Assembly (NCBI GenBank): GCA_023395755.1
Contig: JAEWYG010000011.1
Location: 1-5,051 of the forward strand
Direction: 5' to 3'
DNA length: 5,051 nucleotides
DNA from: Actinomycetes bacterium
Lineage (GTDB): Bacteria; Actinomycetota; Coriobacteriia; Coriobacteriales; Eggerthellaceae
Shown: piece by piece, positions 1-5,051 of the stretch
How the letters are laid out: every line of letters starts with the position of its first letter
Position numbering within the stretch: position 1 is the first letter of the stretch
Notes under the pieces: model-generated
The model's input: the letters and a program-made list of their open reading frames with translations, nothing else
Told to the model about the DNA's origin: nothing
Databases searched by the model: none
Made by a program: the position numbers and the translations under genes

Positions 1-87
1 CGCCTCAAGACGTTTAAAAAGGACGGCAAGAAGGTAACCTGCGAGACCATAGACGGCCGTCGCAGAAGGCTCGGGCTGGCTGCCTGA
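1..87 (+). CDS. C-terminal end of an unidentified protein (partial, 5' end outside window)
   Basis: Frame 1 is open from the first base to a TGA at 85-87 and encodes 28 residues. The peptide is strongly basic, with a Lys-rich stretch (KKDGKK) and an Arg cluster (GRRRR) followed by a short hydrophobic end (LGLAA). Third codon positions are mostly G or C, which fits real coding sequence in this genome. I do not recognise the family. A basic tail could belong to a nucleic-acid-binding protein, but 28 residues are too few to say. It would converge on the minus-strand peptidase gene, with about 120 bases between the two stops. The opposite strand is also open here (about 45 codons from an ATG at 135), so the choice of strand is only moderately secure. 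Confidence 0.4.
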   Translation, partial: RLKTFKKDGKKVTCETIDGRRRRLGLAA

Positions 88-104
88 GCAAGTCCAAGAA
101 TCCT

Positions 105-152
105 GCCGCACCCCCAATCGGCGAAAAGATGGCATTTGCGGGGGATTGCGGC
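105..152. terminator. GC-rich hairpin between convergent gene ends (possible weak bidirectional terminator)
   Basis: Bases 105-115 pair with 140-152 to give an 11-bp stem, interrupted by a 2-nt bulge at 145-146, with a 24-nt loop. The pairs are GCCGCA with TGCGGC and CCCCC with GGGGG. It lies between the stop of the plus-strand fragment (87) and the stop of the minus-strand peptidase (210), where a shared terminator would be expected. Neither side has a run of T, so it is not a canonical intrinsic terminator, and the large loop lowers its stability. It may act only as a 3'-end stabiliser or be incidental. Confidence 0.3.
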
Positions 153-209
153 GACACTGACCTTCAAGGTGGCTGCCGATGCGCCTCAATAACGGGACGC
201 AGCTACCGG

Positions 210-1286
210 CTATCCTAAAACCTCAAGTTCGCGCGGATAGCTGTTCAGCACTTCACAGCCGCCTTCCGTGACGAGTACGAGGTCTTCAATGCGTACGCCA
301 AATTCGCCGGGTAGATAGATACCCGGTTCGATGGAGAAGGTCATGCCAACTTGTACGGGCTCGTTGTGGGTTGCGGATACATCGCCAGGTTCATGCACAT
401 CAAGGCCAATCTGATGTCCGAGGCGGTGGGTAAAAAAGGCTCCATAGCCGGCCTCTTCGATAACATTGCGAGCCGCTGCGTCAAGCTCGCAAAAGGGTAC
501 GCCAGGAGCAACCAGGGCGCGAGCTGCCGCATTGGCGCGCTGCACAATCTCATGCACTTCACGCTGTTTGTCGCTGGCTTCGCCAAAAACAAAGGTACGC
601 GTCATGTCGGCGCAGTACTCATCTTGACGGCACCCCACATCGAATAGCACCACGTCGCCGTGCTTCAACGGCGTGTTGTCGGGTTCGTGATGCGGATCGG
701 CGGCATTTGCGCCAAAGCTTACGATAGGTCCAAACGAACACCCTTGTGCTCCCAGCTCTCGATAAATGCCTTCCAGCTGACAAGCGACCTCGGCCTCGGT
801 TACTCCCTCATATATGAGGGAGCGGAAGCGATCCATGCCCGCATCGTTTGTTCTTGATGCAGATCTCATGGCCGCTCGCTCGGCATCGTCTTTGTGAGCG
901 CGCGCATCGTCTACGGCAACGGATGCCAGTACGAAACCGCTTGCAGCCTTGCATGCCATCAGAGGAAGGAGGAAGCGGGCTGTTAGTACTTTATCGCAGC
1001 CCAGAGGAGCCGTTGTGTCGCAATGTTGTGCAAGCAGCAACACTGGATTGTCGGTATCGGTAAACCACTGCACTTCGCATGGCACCTTTTCAGGAATGAT
1101 AAATAGTTCATTCATAAACAAAACGGGTTGATGCTCTTGCGTGAGGAATAGCCCCAAAAAGCGTTCATCCGGTTCAATGTAGACACCGGTCAAATATTGT
1201 ACTGAGCGAGGGTCGCTCACTAGCATTTGTGTGAGGCCGAGCTGCTCGAGGTTCTTCATAACGGTGGCGATGCGCTGCTCGTACAT
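210..1286 (-). CDS. M24-family metallopeptidase, Xaa-Pro dipeptidase/aminopeptidase type
   Basis: A 358-residue cytoplasmic peptidase of the pita-bread (M24) fold, expected to cleave Xaa-Pro bonds in di- or short peptides using two divalent metals. Residues 1 to about 125 form a creatinase-type N-terminal domain; the catalytic domain spans about 135-350. All five metal ligands are visible: D216 (LFDVG), D227 (ADMTRT), H291 (HRLGHQIG), E320 (SIEPG) and E334 (VRIED). The accessory histidines in PHHEP (199-200) and DVHE (298) are also present. No signal peptide or membrane segment is seen. I start at the ATG at 1284-1286 because AGGAGA lies four bases upstream; an in-frame ATG 15 codons earlier (1331) has no such site. 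Length is normal for PepQ/YpdF-like proteins. It is transcribed divergently from tsaE and has no obvious functional link to it. Exact substrate (dipeptidase or aminopeptidase, PepQ or PepP type) cannot be settled from the sequence. Confidence 0.92.
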   Translation of the reverse strand: MYEQRIATVMKNLEQLGLTQMLVSDPRSVQYLTGVYIEPDERFLGLFLTQEHQPVLFMNELFIIPEKVPCEVQWFTDTDNPVLLLAQHCDTTAPLGCDKVLTARFLLPLMACKAASGFVLASVAVDDARAHKDDAERAAMRSASRTNDAGMDRFRSLIYEGVTEAEVACQLEGIYRELGAQGCSFGPIVSFGANAADPHHEPDNTPLKHGDVVLFDVGCRQDEYCADMTRTFVFGEASDKQREVHEIVQRANAAARALVAPGVPFCELDAAARNVIEEAGYGAFFTHRLGHQIGLDVHEPGDVSATHNEPVQVGMTFSIEPGIYLPGEFGVRIEDLVLVTEGGCEVLNSYPRELEVLG

Positions 1287-1547
1287 GGGCTCTCCTGTCG
1301 ATCGAGATTGAATAATGCGATGATAAAGCAAAAGTGATGTGACGTGTGTCGTTTTCTGTAGCTTTGCGACGATGGTGTTCTGCGGGTTGTTAACGGTGAG
1401 AGGGAAGGGCTTGCTGCCTTATCTTTTATACCTTTGCATCTACTGAGGGTATTTTTTCTTATCGTTTGCCTGTCGCGCGTTGGAGGATTCTCGTTTCCCG
1501 CGGGTGTTCGGTAGCTGCGGGCGTGCGGGTGGCGTATGATACGCAGC
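1287..1547. promoter_or_regulatory. Divergent intergenic region between the M24 peptidase and tsaE
   Basis: These 261 bases separate two divergent genes and should contain both promoters. On the minus strand a TATCAT box (1320-1325) is a plausible -10 for the peptidase, with no good -35 at the right distance. On the plus strand TATGAT (1535-1540) is the best -10 match, again with no convincing -35; another AT-rich stretch is 1417-1464, with a T-run at 1452-1457. Short palindromes lie at 1298-1305 (TCGATCGA), 1389-1394 (GTTAAC) and 1497-1504 (CCCGCGGG), but none is long enough to call an operator. A hexamer TGCGGG is repeated at 1516-1521 and 1524-1529. No RNA gene or riboswitch-like structure is recognised. 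That the region carries promoters follows from its position; the individual boxes are guesses. Confidence 0.45.
1291..1296 (-). promoter_or_regulatory. Ribosome binding site of the M24 peptidase
   Basis: The minus strand reads AGGAGA here, four bases before the ATG at 1286-1284. It decides the start codon: the longer reading frame beginning at 1331 lacks a comparable site. Confidence 0.7.
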
Positions 1548-2054
1548 ATGACAAACGGACTTACTTATACACGCAAGACTACTTCGACCGAGGCAACCAA
1601 GCAGTTGGCCTCCACCCTCGCTCCCTACCTGCATGCGGGTGATGTTGTTGTGCTTTCAGGCGATTTGGGAGCAGGGAAGACGCAGTTCGTACAAGGGGTG
1701 GCTACCCGTTTAGGGGTGCGCGATCAGGTAACCAGTCCCACCTTCAATATCTTGCTGCAATACCCTGGTGGCAGCCTGCCGTTGTATCACTTCGACCTTT
1801 ACCGGCTGGAAGCTTCAGACGAACTCGAGGATATCGGTTACTACGAGACCATCGATGGTGATGGAGTTTCTTTCGTTGAATGGGGCGAAAAGTTTCCCCA
1901 GTCGCTTCCCTGTGGTTATCTTGAGGTGTCGATTACGGTTGACGAGGATGGCAACCGCCATGTCTGCGCTCAGTCGTTTGGCGACCGTGCGAGGCAATTG
2001 CTGTTTGTGTGGGCGAAGGATTCCAAATCGCGTCTGATGAAAACAGCGGGGTGA
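1548..2054 (+). CDS. tsaE: tRNA threonylcarbamoyladenosine biosynthesis ATPase TsaE
   Basis: TsaE is the P-loop ATPase of the bacterial t6A37 machinery. It binds the TsaB-TsaD pair, and its ATP hydrolysis lets the complex turn over repeatedly. The 168-residue product shows the family's marks in order: Walker A GDLGAGKT (38-45), the SPTF segment (63-66), HFDLYRL (81-87, with D83) and VEWGEK (110-115, with E111 and W112). Length is normal, and the distance from the N-terminus to the P-loop matches E. coli and Bacillus homologues when the ATG at 1548 is used. A second in-frame ATG at 1536 would add four residues (MIRS). Neither has a clear Shine-Dalgarno sequence; a GGGTGG (1527-1532) is three bases from the first and fifteen from the second. 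The gene is first in the unit with the TsaB-RimI-TsaD fusion, which starts five bases after its stop. Identity is very secure; the start is uncertain by four codons. Confidence 0.95.
   Translation: MTNGLTYTRKTTSTEATKQLASTLAPYLHAGDVVVLSGDLGAGKTQFVQGVATRLGVRDQVTSPTFNILLQYPGGSLPLYHFDLYRLEASDELEDIGYYETIDGDGVSFVEWGEKFPQSLPCGYLEVSITVDEDGNRHVCAQSFGDRARQLLFVWAKDSKSRLMKTAG
2048..2054 (+). promoter_or_regulatory. Ribosome binding site of the TsaB-RimI-TsaD gene, overlapping the tsaE stop
   Basis: GGGGTGA lies five bases before the GTG at 2060. Its GGTGA core is complementary to the 3' end of 16S rRNA (the GGTGA part of AGGAGGTGA). The last three bases are the tsaE stop codon, so ribosomes ending tsaE would sit on the next gene's binding site. 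This suggests translational coupling and favours GTG 2060 over ATG 2075, which has no such site. Confidence 0.5.
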
Positions 2055-2059
2055 CACAG

Positions 2060-4636
2060 GTGAACAAAGACCAGATGGGGTCGTCGGATACGACGGCCGT
2101 CTTCAACGCGCAGCGATGCTATGTGCTTGCGTTCGATACCGCGAACGAAGTTATTGCTCTAGGGGTCGGGGAGCTTTGTGCAGAAAGTCGCACGGTGCGT
2201 CAGGTAGCTTCGGTGGAAGCTTCGGCTCACCGAGTTTCCAATACTCAATTGCTACCCCGTATCGATGCTCTTCTTACCGAATTGGGTGTTACTCGCGACC
2301 AGCTGGCTTGTGTTGTGTGCGGGCGCGGTCCGGGCTCATTTACGGGTGTGCGTATTGCTATCGCTACAGCTAAGGGCATTGCCTCGGCATTGGGTGTGGC
2401 TTTGGTGGGCGTGTCTTCGTTAGATGCTGTGGCTTGGAATGTGCAGAGTGCGGGTGTGCGCGGAGAGCTGGCCGTGGTGGCCGATGCTATGCGTAAGGAA
2501 GTGTACCCGGTGCGCTACTGTCTAACGGACGAAGGTGTACAGCGACTCGATGCAGATCGTGTGGTAAAGGCTGAACTTGCGGCAGAAGAACTAGCTTCAG
2601 CTACGTCGCTTGAAAACGAGGGGCATCTACAGGTCGCTGGCGATGCGCTGGTAAAGTACACCGAGTTATTTTCTCCTGTGGGAATATTGCTGTCCGAAAA
2701 GTTTTGGGCTCCAACAGGCGCTGGCCTTTTGCAGGCACTGCAAGCTGCCTGGCATGCTGACGAAGCAGATCCCTTCGACGCTCTGCGACACAATCCAGCG
2801 TTCGCGTTGCCCGTGTATACGCGTCTGTCTGATGCGGAGGAAAACGAGCGCATTCGTTTGGCGAAGAACGACCCGAAGAATCTTGCTGTTGGTGTGCAGG
2901 AGGTGGCGCTGCGTCGTGATCAGCGTGCCAGTATGCACGATACGGCCATTCTGAATGCTCGACCTGCGGCGGATGGTATCACCTACAAACCACTTGACGC
3001 TGTGCATGCGGGGTCAGTTGCGGCTCTGGAAATGCGCGTCATGGCATTGGATGCCTGGAGCGAACGCTTGGTGGCCGATGAATTGCCGCGTCCTGATCGT
3101 ATCTGGTGGGCGGCATATGACGAGAGTGTCCTCGTTGGCTATGCCGGAGGCTGGGTTGTCGACGGTGCGCTCCAGATTCTTAAAGTGGGCGTCAATCCTG
3201 CAAATCGCAGGCAAGGCATCGCGCGCGAATTGTTGGCGCGCGTTGCCGCCGATGCCCGCGATTTGGGGGCCAAGGTATGCTCACTCGAAGTCCGAGCATC
3301 AAATGTTGGAGCGCAGGCTCTCTACGAGTCGCTGGGGTTGCACTCTCTGGGTGTGCGTCCTCGCTACTACGCCGATGGAGAAGATGCAGTCATCATGGAA
3401 GGTCAGCTTCCCGTGGCGCAACACGATGTTGCCGGCATGACCTTGCAGGTGCACGATTCGTCGGGTGAAACGTGTGCGGTTTCCCCTGCGGCTGACGCTG
3501 AGGTGGGGGCTACGGTCAGGGCAGAGGCTACGACTGAGGCAGAGGCTGCGACCGGCGTCGATGGTGCAAACGAGAAGGCGCATTCACCTGCGCTCACGCA
3601 TCCGCTTATTTTGGCCATCGAGTCTTCCTGCGACGAGACGGCTGCCGCCATTGTGGACGGCAATGGCAACCTGCTGGCCGACGTAGTGGCCTCGCAGATC
3701 GATTTCCACGCGCGCTTTGGCGGTGTTGTTCCCGAGATAGCTAGCCGTAAACATGTTGAAGCTATCTGTGGCGTTTGTGACGAATGCTTTGATGTGGCGG
3801 CCGCAAAACTGGGCGTTGCGTGCCTCACCTGGTCGGATCTTGATGCGGTGGGCGTTACCTATGCGCCGGGATTATTGGGCGCACTTGTGGTGGGCGTTGC
3901 TTTTGCCAAGGGAGCAGCGTGGGGGGCGGATAAGCCGTTCATTGGTGTGAATCATCTCGAGGGGCATCTGTATGCCAACAAGATTGGTGCACCCGATTTT
4001 GCTCCTCCGGCTATCGTGTCGTTGGTGTCGGGTGGGAATACGCTGCTTGTGCACATGAAAGACTGGGGAGATTACGAAACGCTCGGAGCCACTATCGACG
4101 ACGCAGTAGGTGAGGCGTTCGATAAGGTGGCGAAGGCTTTAGGCTTGGGTTACCCTGGTGGTCCCGTCATTTCGCGTTATGCCGCTGAGGGCGACCCGAA
4201 GGCCATTGCGTTTCCTCGCGCCATGATGCATTCAGGCGACCTGCGTTTTTCGCTTTCAGGCTTGAAGACGGCCGTGGTTTCCTATATCAATAAGGAACGT
4301 GCTGCCGATCGAGAACTCAACATTGCCGATATTGCTGCCAGCTTCCAGCAGGCGGTGGTTGATGTGCAGGTGAAGAAAGCTCAGATGGCATTGGTTCAAA
4401 CTGGTGCGCGCGAACTCTGTTTGGGTGGTGGCGTGGCGGCCAACCCGGTGTTGCGTGATGCGTACCGGCAGCTTTGCGATAAACTCGGCGTTCGCCTGAC
4501 GCTTCCTCCTCTGAGCGCTTGTGGTGACAACGCTGGTATGATTGCATTGGTGGCTCTCGATCGCTATCGTCAAGGATTGTTCTTCGATCTCGACGCCGAT
4601 GCGCAAGCCCACGTCAATCTGGATGAACCGTATTAG
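2060..4636 (+). CDS. tsaD: TsaB-RimI-TsaD triple-domain fusion protein (t6A37 tRNA modification and N-alpha-acetyltransferase)
   Basis: An 858-residue chain joins three proteins normally encoded separately. TsaB (about 18-273), the non-catalytic ASKHA-fold partner, shows FDTAN (24-28) and GRGPGSFTGVRIA (88-100). RimI (about 305-452), a GNAT that acetylates the N-terminus of ribosomal protein S18, shows the acetyl-CoA loop RRQGIA (383-388), then LEVRASN and ALYESLG, with E410 and Y422 matching the catalytic Glu103/Tyr115 of enterobacterial RimI. TsaD (about 516-858) transfers threonylcarbamoyl to tRNA A37. It shows IESSCDET, PEIASRKHVE, NHLEGH (metal ligands H632, H636), SLVSGGNT, DDAVGEAFDK, SGLKTA, GGGVAAN and CGDNAGM (metal ligand D823). 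A 61-residue low-complexity linker precedes TsaD. Each domain is full length with its key residues intact, and no start codon lies close to the TsaD domain, so one polypeptide is expected. The start is GTG 2060; GTG 2051, overlapping the tsaE stop, and ATG 2075 are alternatives. TsaE is directly upstream. Confidence 0.93.
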   Translation: MNKDQMGSSDTTAVFNAQRCYVLAFDTANEVIALGVGELCAESRTVRQVASVEASAHRVSNTQLLPRIDALLTELGVTRDQLACVVCGRGPGSFTGVRIAIATAKGIASALGVALVGVSSLDAVAWNVQSAGVRGELAVVADAMRKEVYPVRYCLTDEGVQRLDADRVVKAELAAEELASATSLENEGHLQVAGDALVKYTELFSPVGILLSEKFWAPTGAGLLQALQAAWHADEADPFDALRHNPAFALPVYTRLSDAEENERIRLAKNDPKNLAVGVQEVALRRDQRASMHDTAILNARPAADGITYKPLDAVHAGSVAALEMRVMALDAWSERLVADELPRPDRIWWAAYDESVLVGYAGGWVVDGALQILKVGVNPANRRQGIARELLARVAADARDLGAKVCSLEVRASNVGAQALYESLGLHSLGVRPRYYADGEDAVIMEGQLPVAQHDVAGMTLQVHDSSGETCAVSPAADAEVGATVRAEATTEAEAATGVDGANEKAHSPALTHPLILAIESSCDETAAAIVDGNGNLLADVVASQIDFHARFGGVVPEIASRKHVEAICGVCDECFDVAAAKLGVACLTWSDLDAVGVTYAPGLLGALVVGVAFAKGAAWGADKPFIGVNHLEGHLYANKIGAPDFAPPAIVSLVSGGNTLLVHMKDWGDYETLGATIDDAVGEAFDKVAKALGLGYPGGPVISRYAAEGDPKAIAFPRAMMHSGDLRFSLSGLKTAVVSYINKERAADRELNIADIAASFQQAVVDVQVKKAQMALVQTGARELCLGGGVAANPVLRDAYRQLCDKLGVRLTLPPLSACGDNAGMIALVALDRYRQGLFFDLDADAQAHVNLDEPY
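3416..3598 (+). other. Low-complexity interdomain linker between RimI and TsaD
   Basis: Residues 453-513 of the fusion protein separate the last RimI strand (VIMEG) from the first TsaD strand (LILAIESS). The stretch matches neither family. It contains 15 alanines in 61 residues plus many Glu, Thr, Asp and Ser, and lacks large hydrophobic clusters, so it is probably a flexible or partly helical tether. The TsaB to RimI join (about residues 274-304) is shorter and more ordinary in composition. Confidence 0.7.
3521..3556 (+). repeat. Imperfect tandem duplication, 18-nt unit, in the RimI/TsaD linker
   Basis: Two adjacent 18-base units (3521-3538 and 3539-3556) match at 14 of 18 positions, with the first 14 bases differing only once (GCAGAGGCT, A or G, CGAC). 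The unit is six codons, so the reading frame is kept and the protein reads AEATTE then AEAATG. A looser relative (AEVGATVR) precedes it. This is consistent with growth of the linker by in-frame slippage. Confidence 0.6.
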
Positions 4637-5051
4637 GCTTCTTTTCAGTTTTGGGGTACACCGCTCGCGCAACAGCCAAAGCAGCAACCATGCAGGCCAT
4701 GGCACACCAGAGAGACACGGTGAACCCTGCCGCCTCGTTAATGAACCCCCAAGCAGCTGCTCCGACACCTACCCCGATGTCGCATGCCAGTAAATAGAGC
4801 GCACTTCCGGCTCCCCAGCGCTCTAGGGGAGTATTCTTTACCGCGACGGTTTGATTGAGAGGCATGCTAATGCCTAAACAAACACCGTACACGATTCCTG
4901 CAGCATAATAGGCTAGGTGATTAATCGAAGATACCTGTAGCAGGAGAAACGCTACGAGGCCGCAGGATATAGCTACCGAGAATATCCTCAGGGGAGCTAT
5001 TCGATCCATGAATGACTGAGAGCGTAGGCGGACGATAATCATACTTAACGC
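4614..5051 (-). CDS. Major facilitator superfamily (MFS) transporter, C-terminal part (5' end outside window)
   Basis: The frame stays open to the window edge, so only about 145 C-terminal residues are seen. Counting from the methionine at 5042, there is a basic R-x(n)-DR loop (VRLRSQ ... MDR, residues 4-14), which resembles the MFS motif A repeat between helices 8 and 9. Four hydrophobic helices follow, at about 18-37, 43-62, 79-101 and 106-127, expected to be TM9-TM12. The third is rich in small residues (GVGVGAAAWG), as is common in helix 11 of drug- and sugar-efflux members. The chain ends in a charged cytoplasmic tail (YPKTEKKPN). This methionine is probably internal, because a full MFS protein has about 400 residues. 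Substrate cannot be inferred. The gene converges on the TsaB-RimI-TsaD gene and overlaps its 3' end by 23 bp. Confidence 0.82.
   Translation of the reverse strand, partial: ALSMIIVRLRSQSFMDRIAPLRIFSVAISCGLVAFLLLQVSSINHLAYYAAGIVYGVCLGISMPLNQTVAVKNTPLERWGAGSALYLLACDIGVGVGAAAWGFINEAAGFTVSLWCAMACMVAALAVARAVYPKTEKKPNTVHPD

Noticed and set aside
1..135. Minus-strand frame open from an ATG at 135 to the window edge (about 45 codons)
   Set aside because: No ribosome binding site precedes it, the composition is unremarkable and the opposite frame fits coding sequence better. It cannot be excluded without the flanking sequence.
405..422. Gln in place of the usual Gly in the peptidase HRLGHGIG motif (HRLGHQIG)
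   Set aside because: This position is variable in the M24 family (E. coli PepP, for example, has a different residue) and it is not a metal ligand, so it is not evidence of altered function.
1372..1446. 24-codon plus-strand reading frame upstream of tsaE, a possible leader peptide
   Set aside because: There is no Shine-Dalgarno sequence, no run of regulatory codons and no attenuator-like hairpin after it.
198..1519. 11-bp inverted repeat (198-208 and 1509-1519) flanking the peptidase gene, resembling mobile-element ends
   Set aside because: Matches of this length are expected by chance in 5 kb, it does not extend beyond 11 bp, there is no target-site duplication and the gene is not a transposase.
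1256..1634. Two minus-strand reading frames (97 and 64 codons) over the divergent intergenic region
   Set aside because: They lack ribosome binding sites, are rich in Ser, Arg, Thr and Pro in the manner of non-coding frames, and overlap well-supported genes.
2009..2059. Longer start for the fusion gene at GTG 2009
   Set aside because: It would overlap tsaE by 46 bases and add residues with no counterpart in TsaB. Later starts fit better.
3403..3828. 141-codon minus-strand reading frame across the RimI/TsaD linker
   Set aside because: It is the antisense of strongly conserved TsaD sequence and the Ala-rich linker. Its Ser/Ala-rich composition is explained by the opposite strand.
4256..4768. 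170-codon minus-strand reading frame over the TsaD end and MFS end
   Set aside because: It is antisense to conserved TsaD motifs and in a different frame from the clear membrane protein on the same strand.

Overview
The window looks like ordinary chromosomal housekeeping DNA from a moderately GC-rich bacterium. The best guess is an actinobacterium of the class Coriobacteriia (Eggerthellaceae-like). That rests on one character only: a single gene encoding TsaB, RimI and TsaD domains in tandem, directly behind tsaE, an arrangement I associate with that group. This is inference from gene architecture, not a database match.

Layout. Bases 1-87 hold the last 28 codons of an unidentified plus-strand gene. 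A GC-rich hairpin without a T-tract follows (105-152). Bases 210-1286 carry a minus-strand M24-family Xaa-Pro peptidase with all five metal ligands. A 261-bp divergent intergenic region (1287-1547) separates it from the plus-strand tsaE gene (1548-2054). tsaE is followed at once by a very large gene (2060-4636) that encodes, in one chain, the TsaB pseudo-kinase subunit, the RimI N-acetyltransferase and the TsaD threonylcarbamoyltransferase. A low-complexity Ala/Glu/Thr linker lies between RimI and TsaD. Its 3' end overlaps by 23 bp the 3' end of a minus-strand major facilitator transporter, whose 5' part lies beyond the window.

How the genes work together. TsaE, TsaB and TsaD form the bacterial complex that moves a threonylcarbamoyl group from threonylcarbamoyl-AMP to A37 of ANN-decoding tRNAs (t6A). 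The AMP intermediate is made by TsaC/Sua5, which is not in this window. RimI acetylates the N-terminus of ribosomal protein S18 and often sits between tsaB and tsaD in gene order. Here two of the three Tsa subunits and RimI are covalently joined, while the ATPase TsaE stays separate and is probably translationally coupled. The peptidase and the transporter have no evident link to t6A.

Novelty. I found no mobile element, CRISPR array, RNA gene or defence system. The most notable item is the triple fusion, with a Shine-Dalgarno-like sequence inside the coding region at the TsaB/RimI junction and a small duplication in the RimI/TsaD linker.
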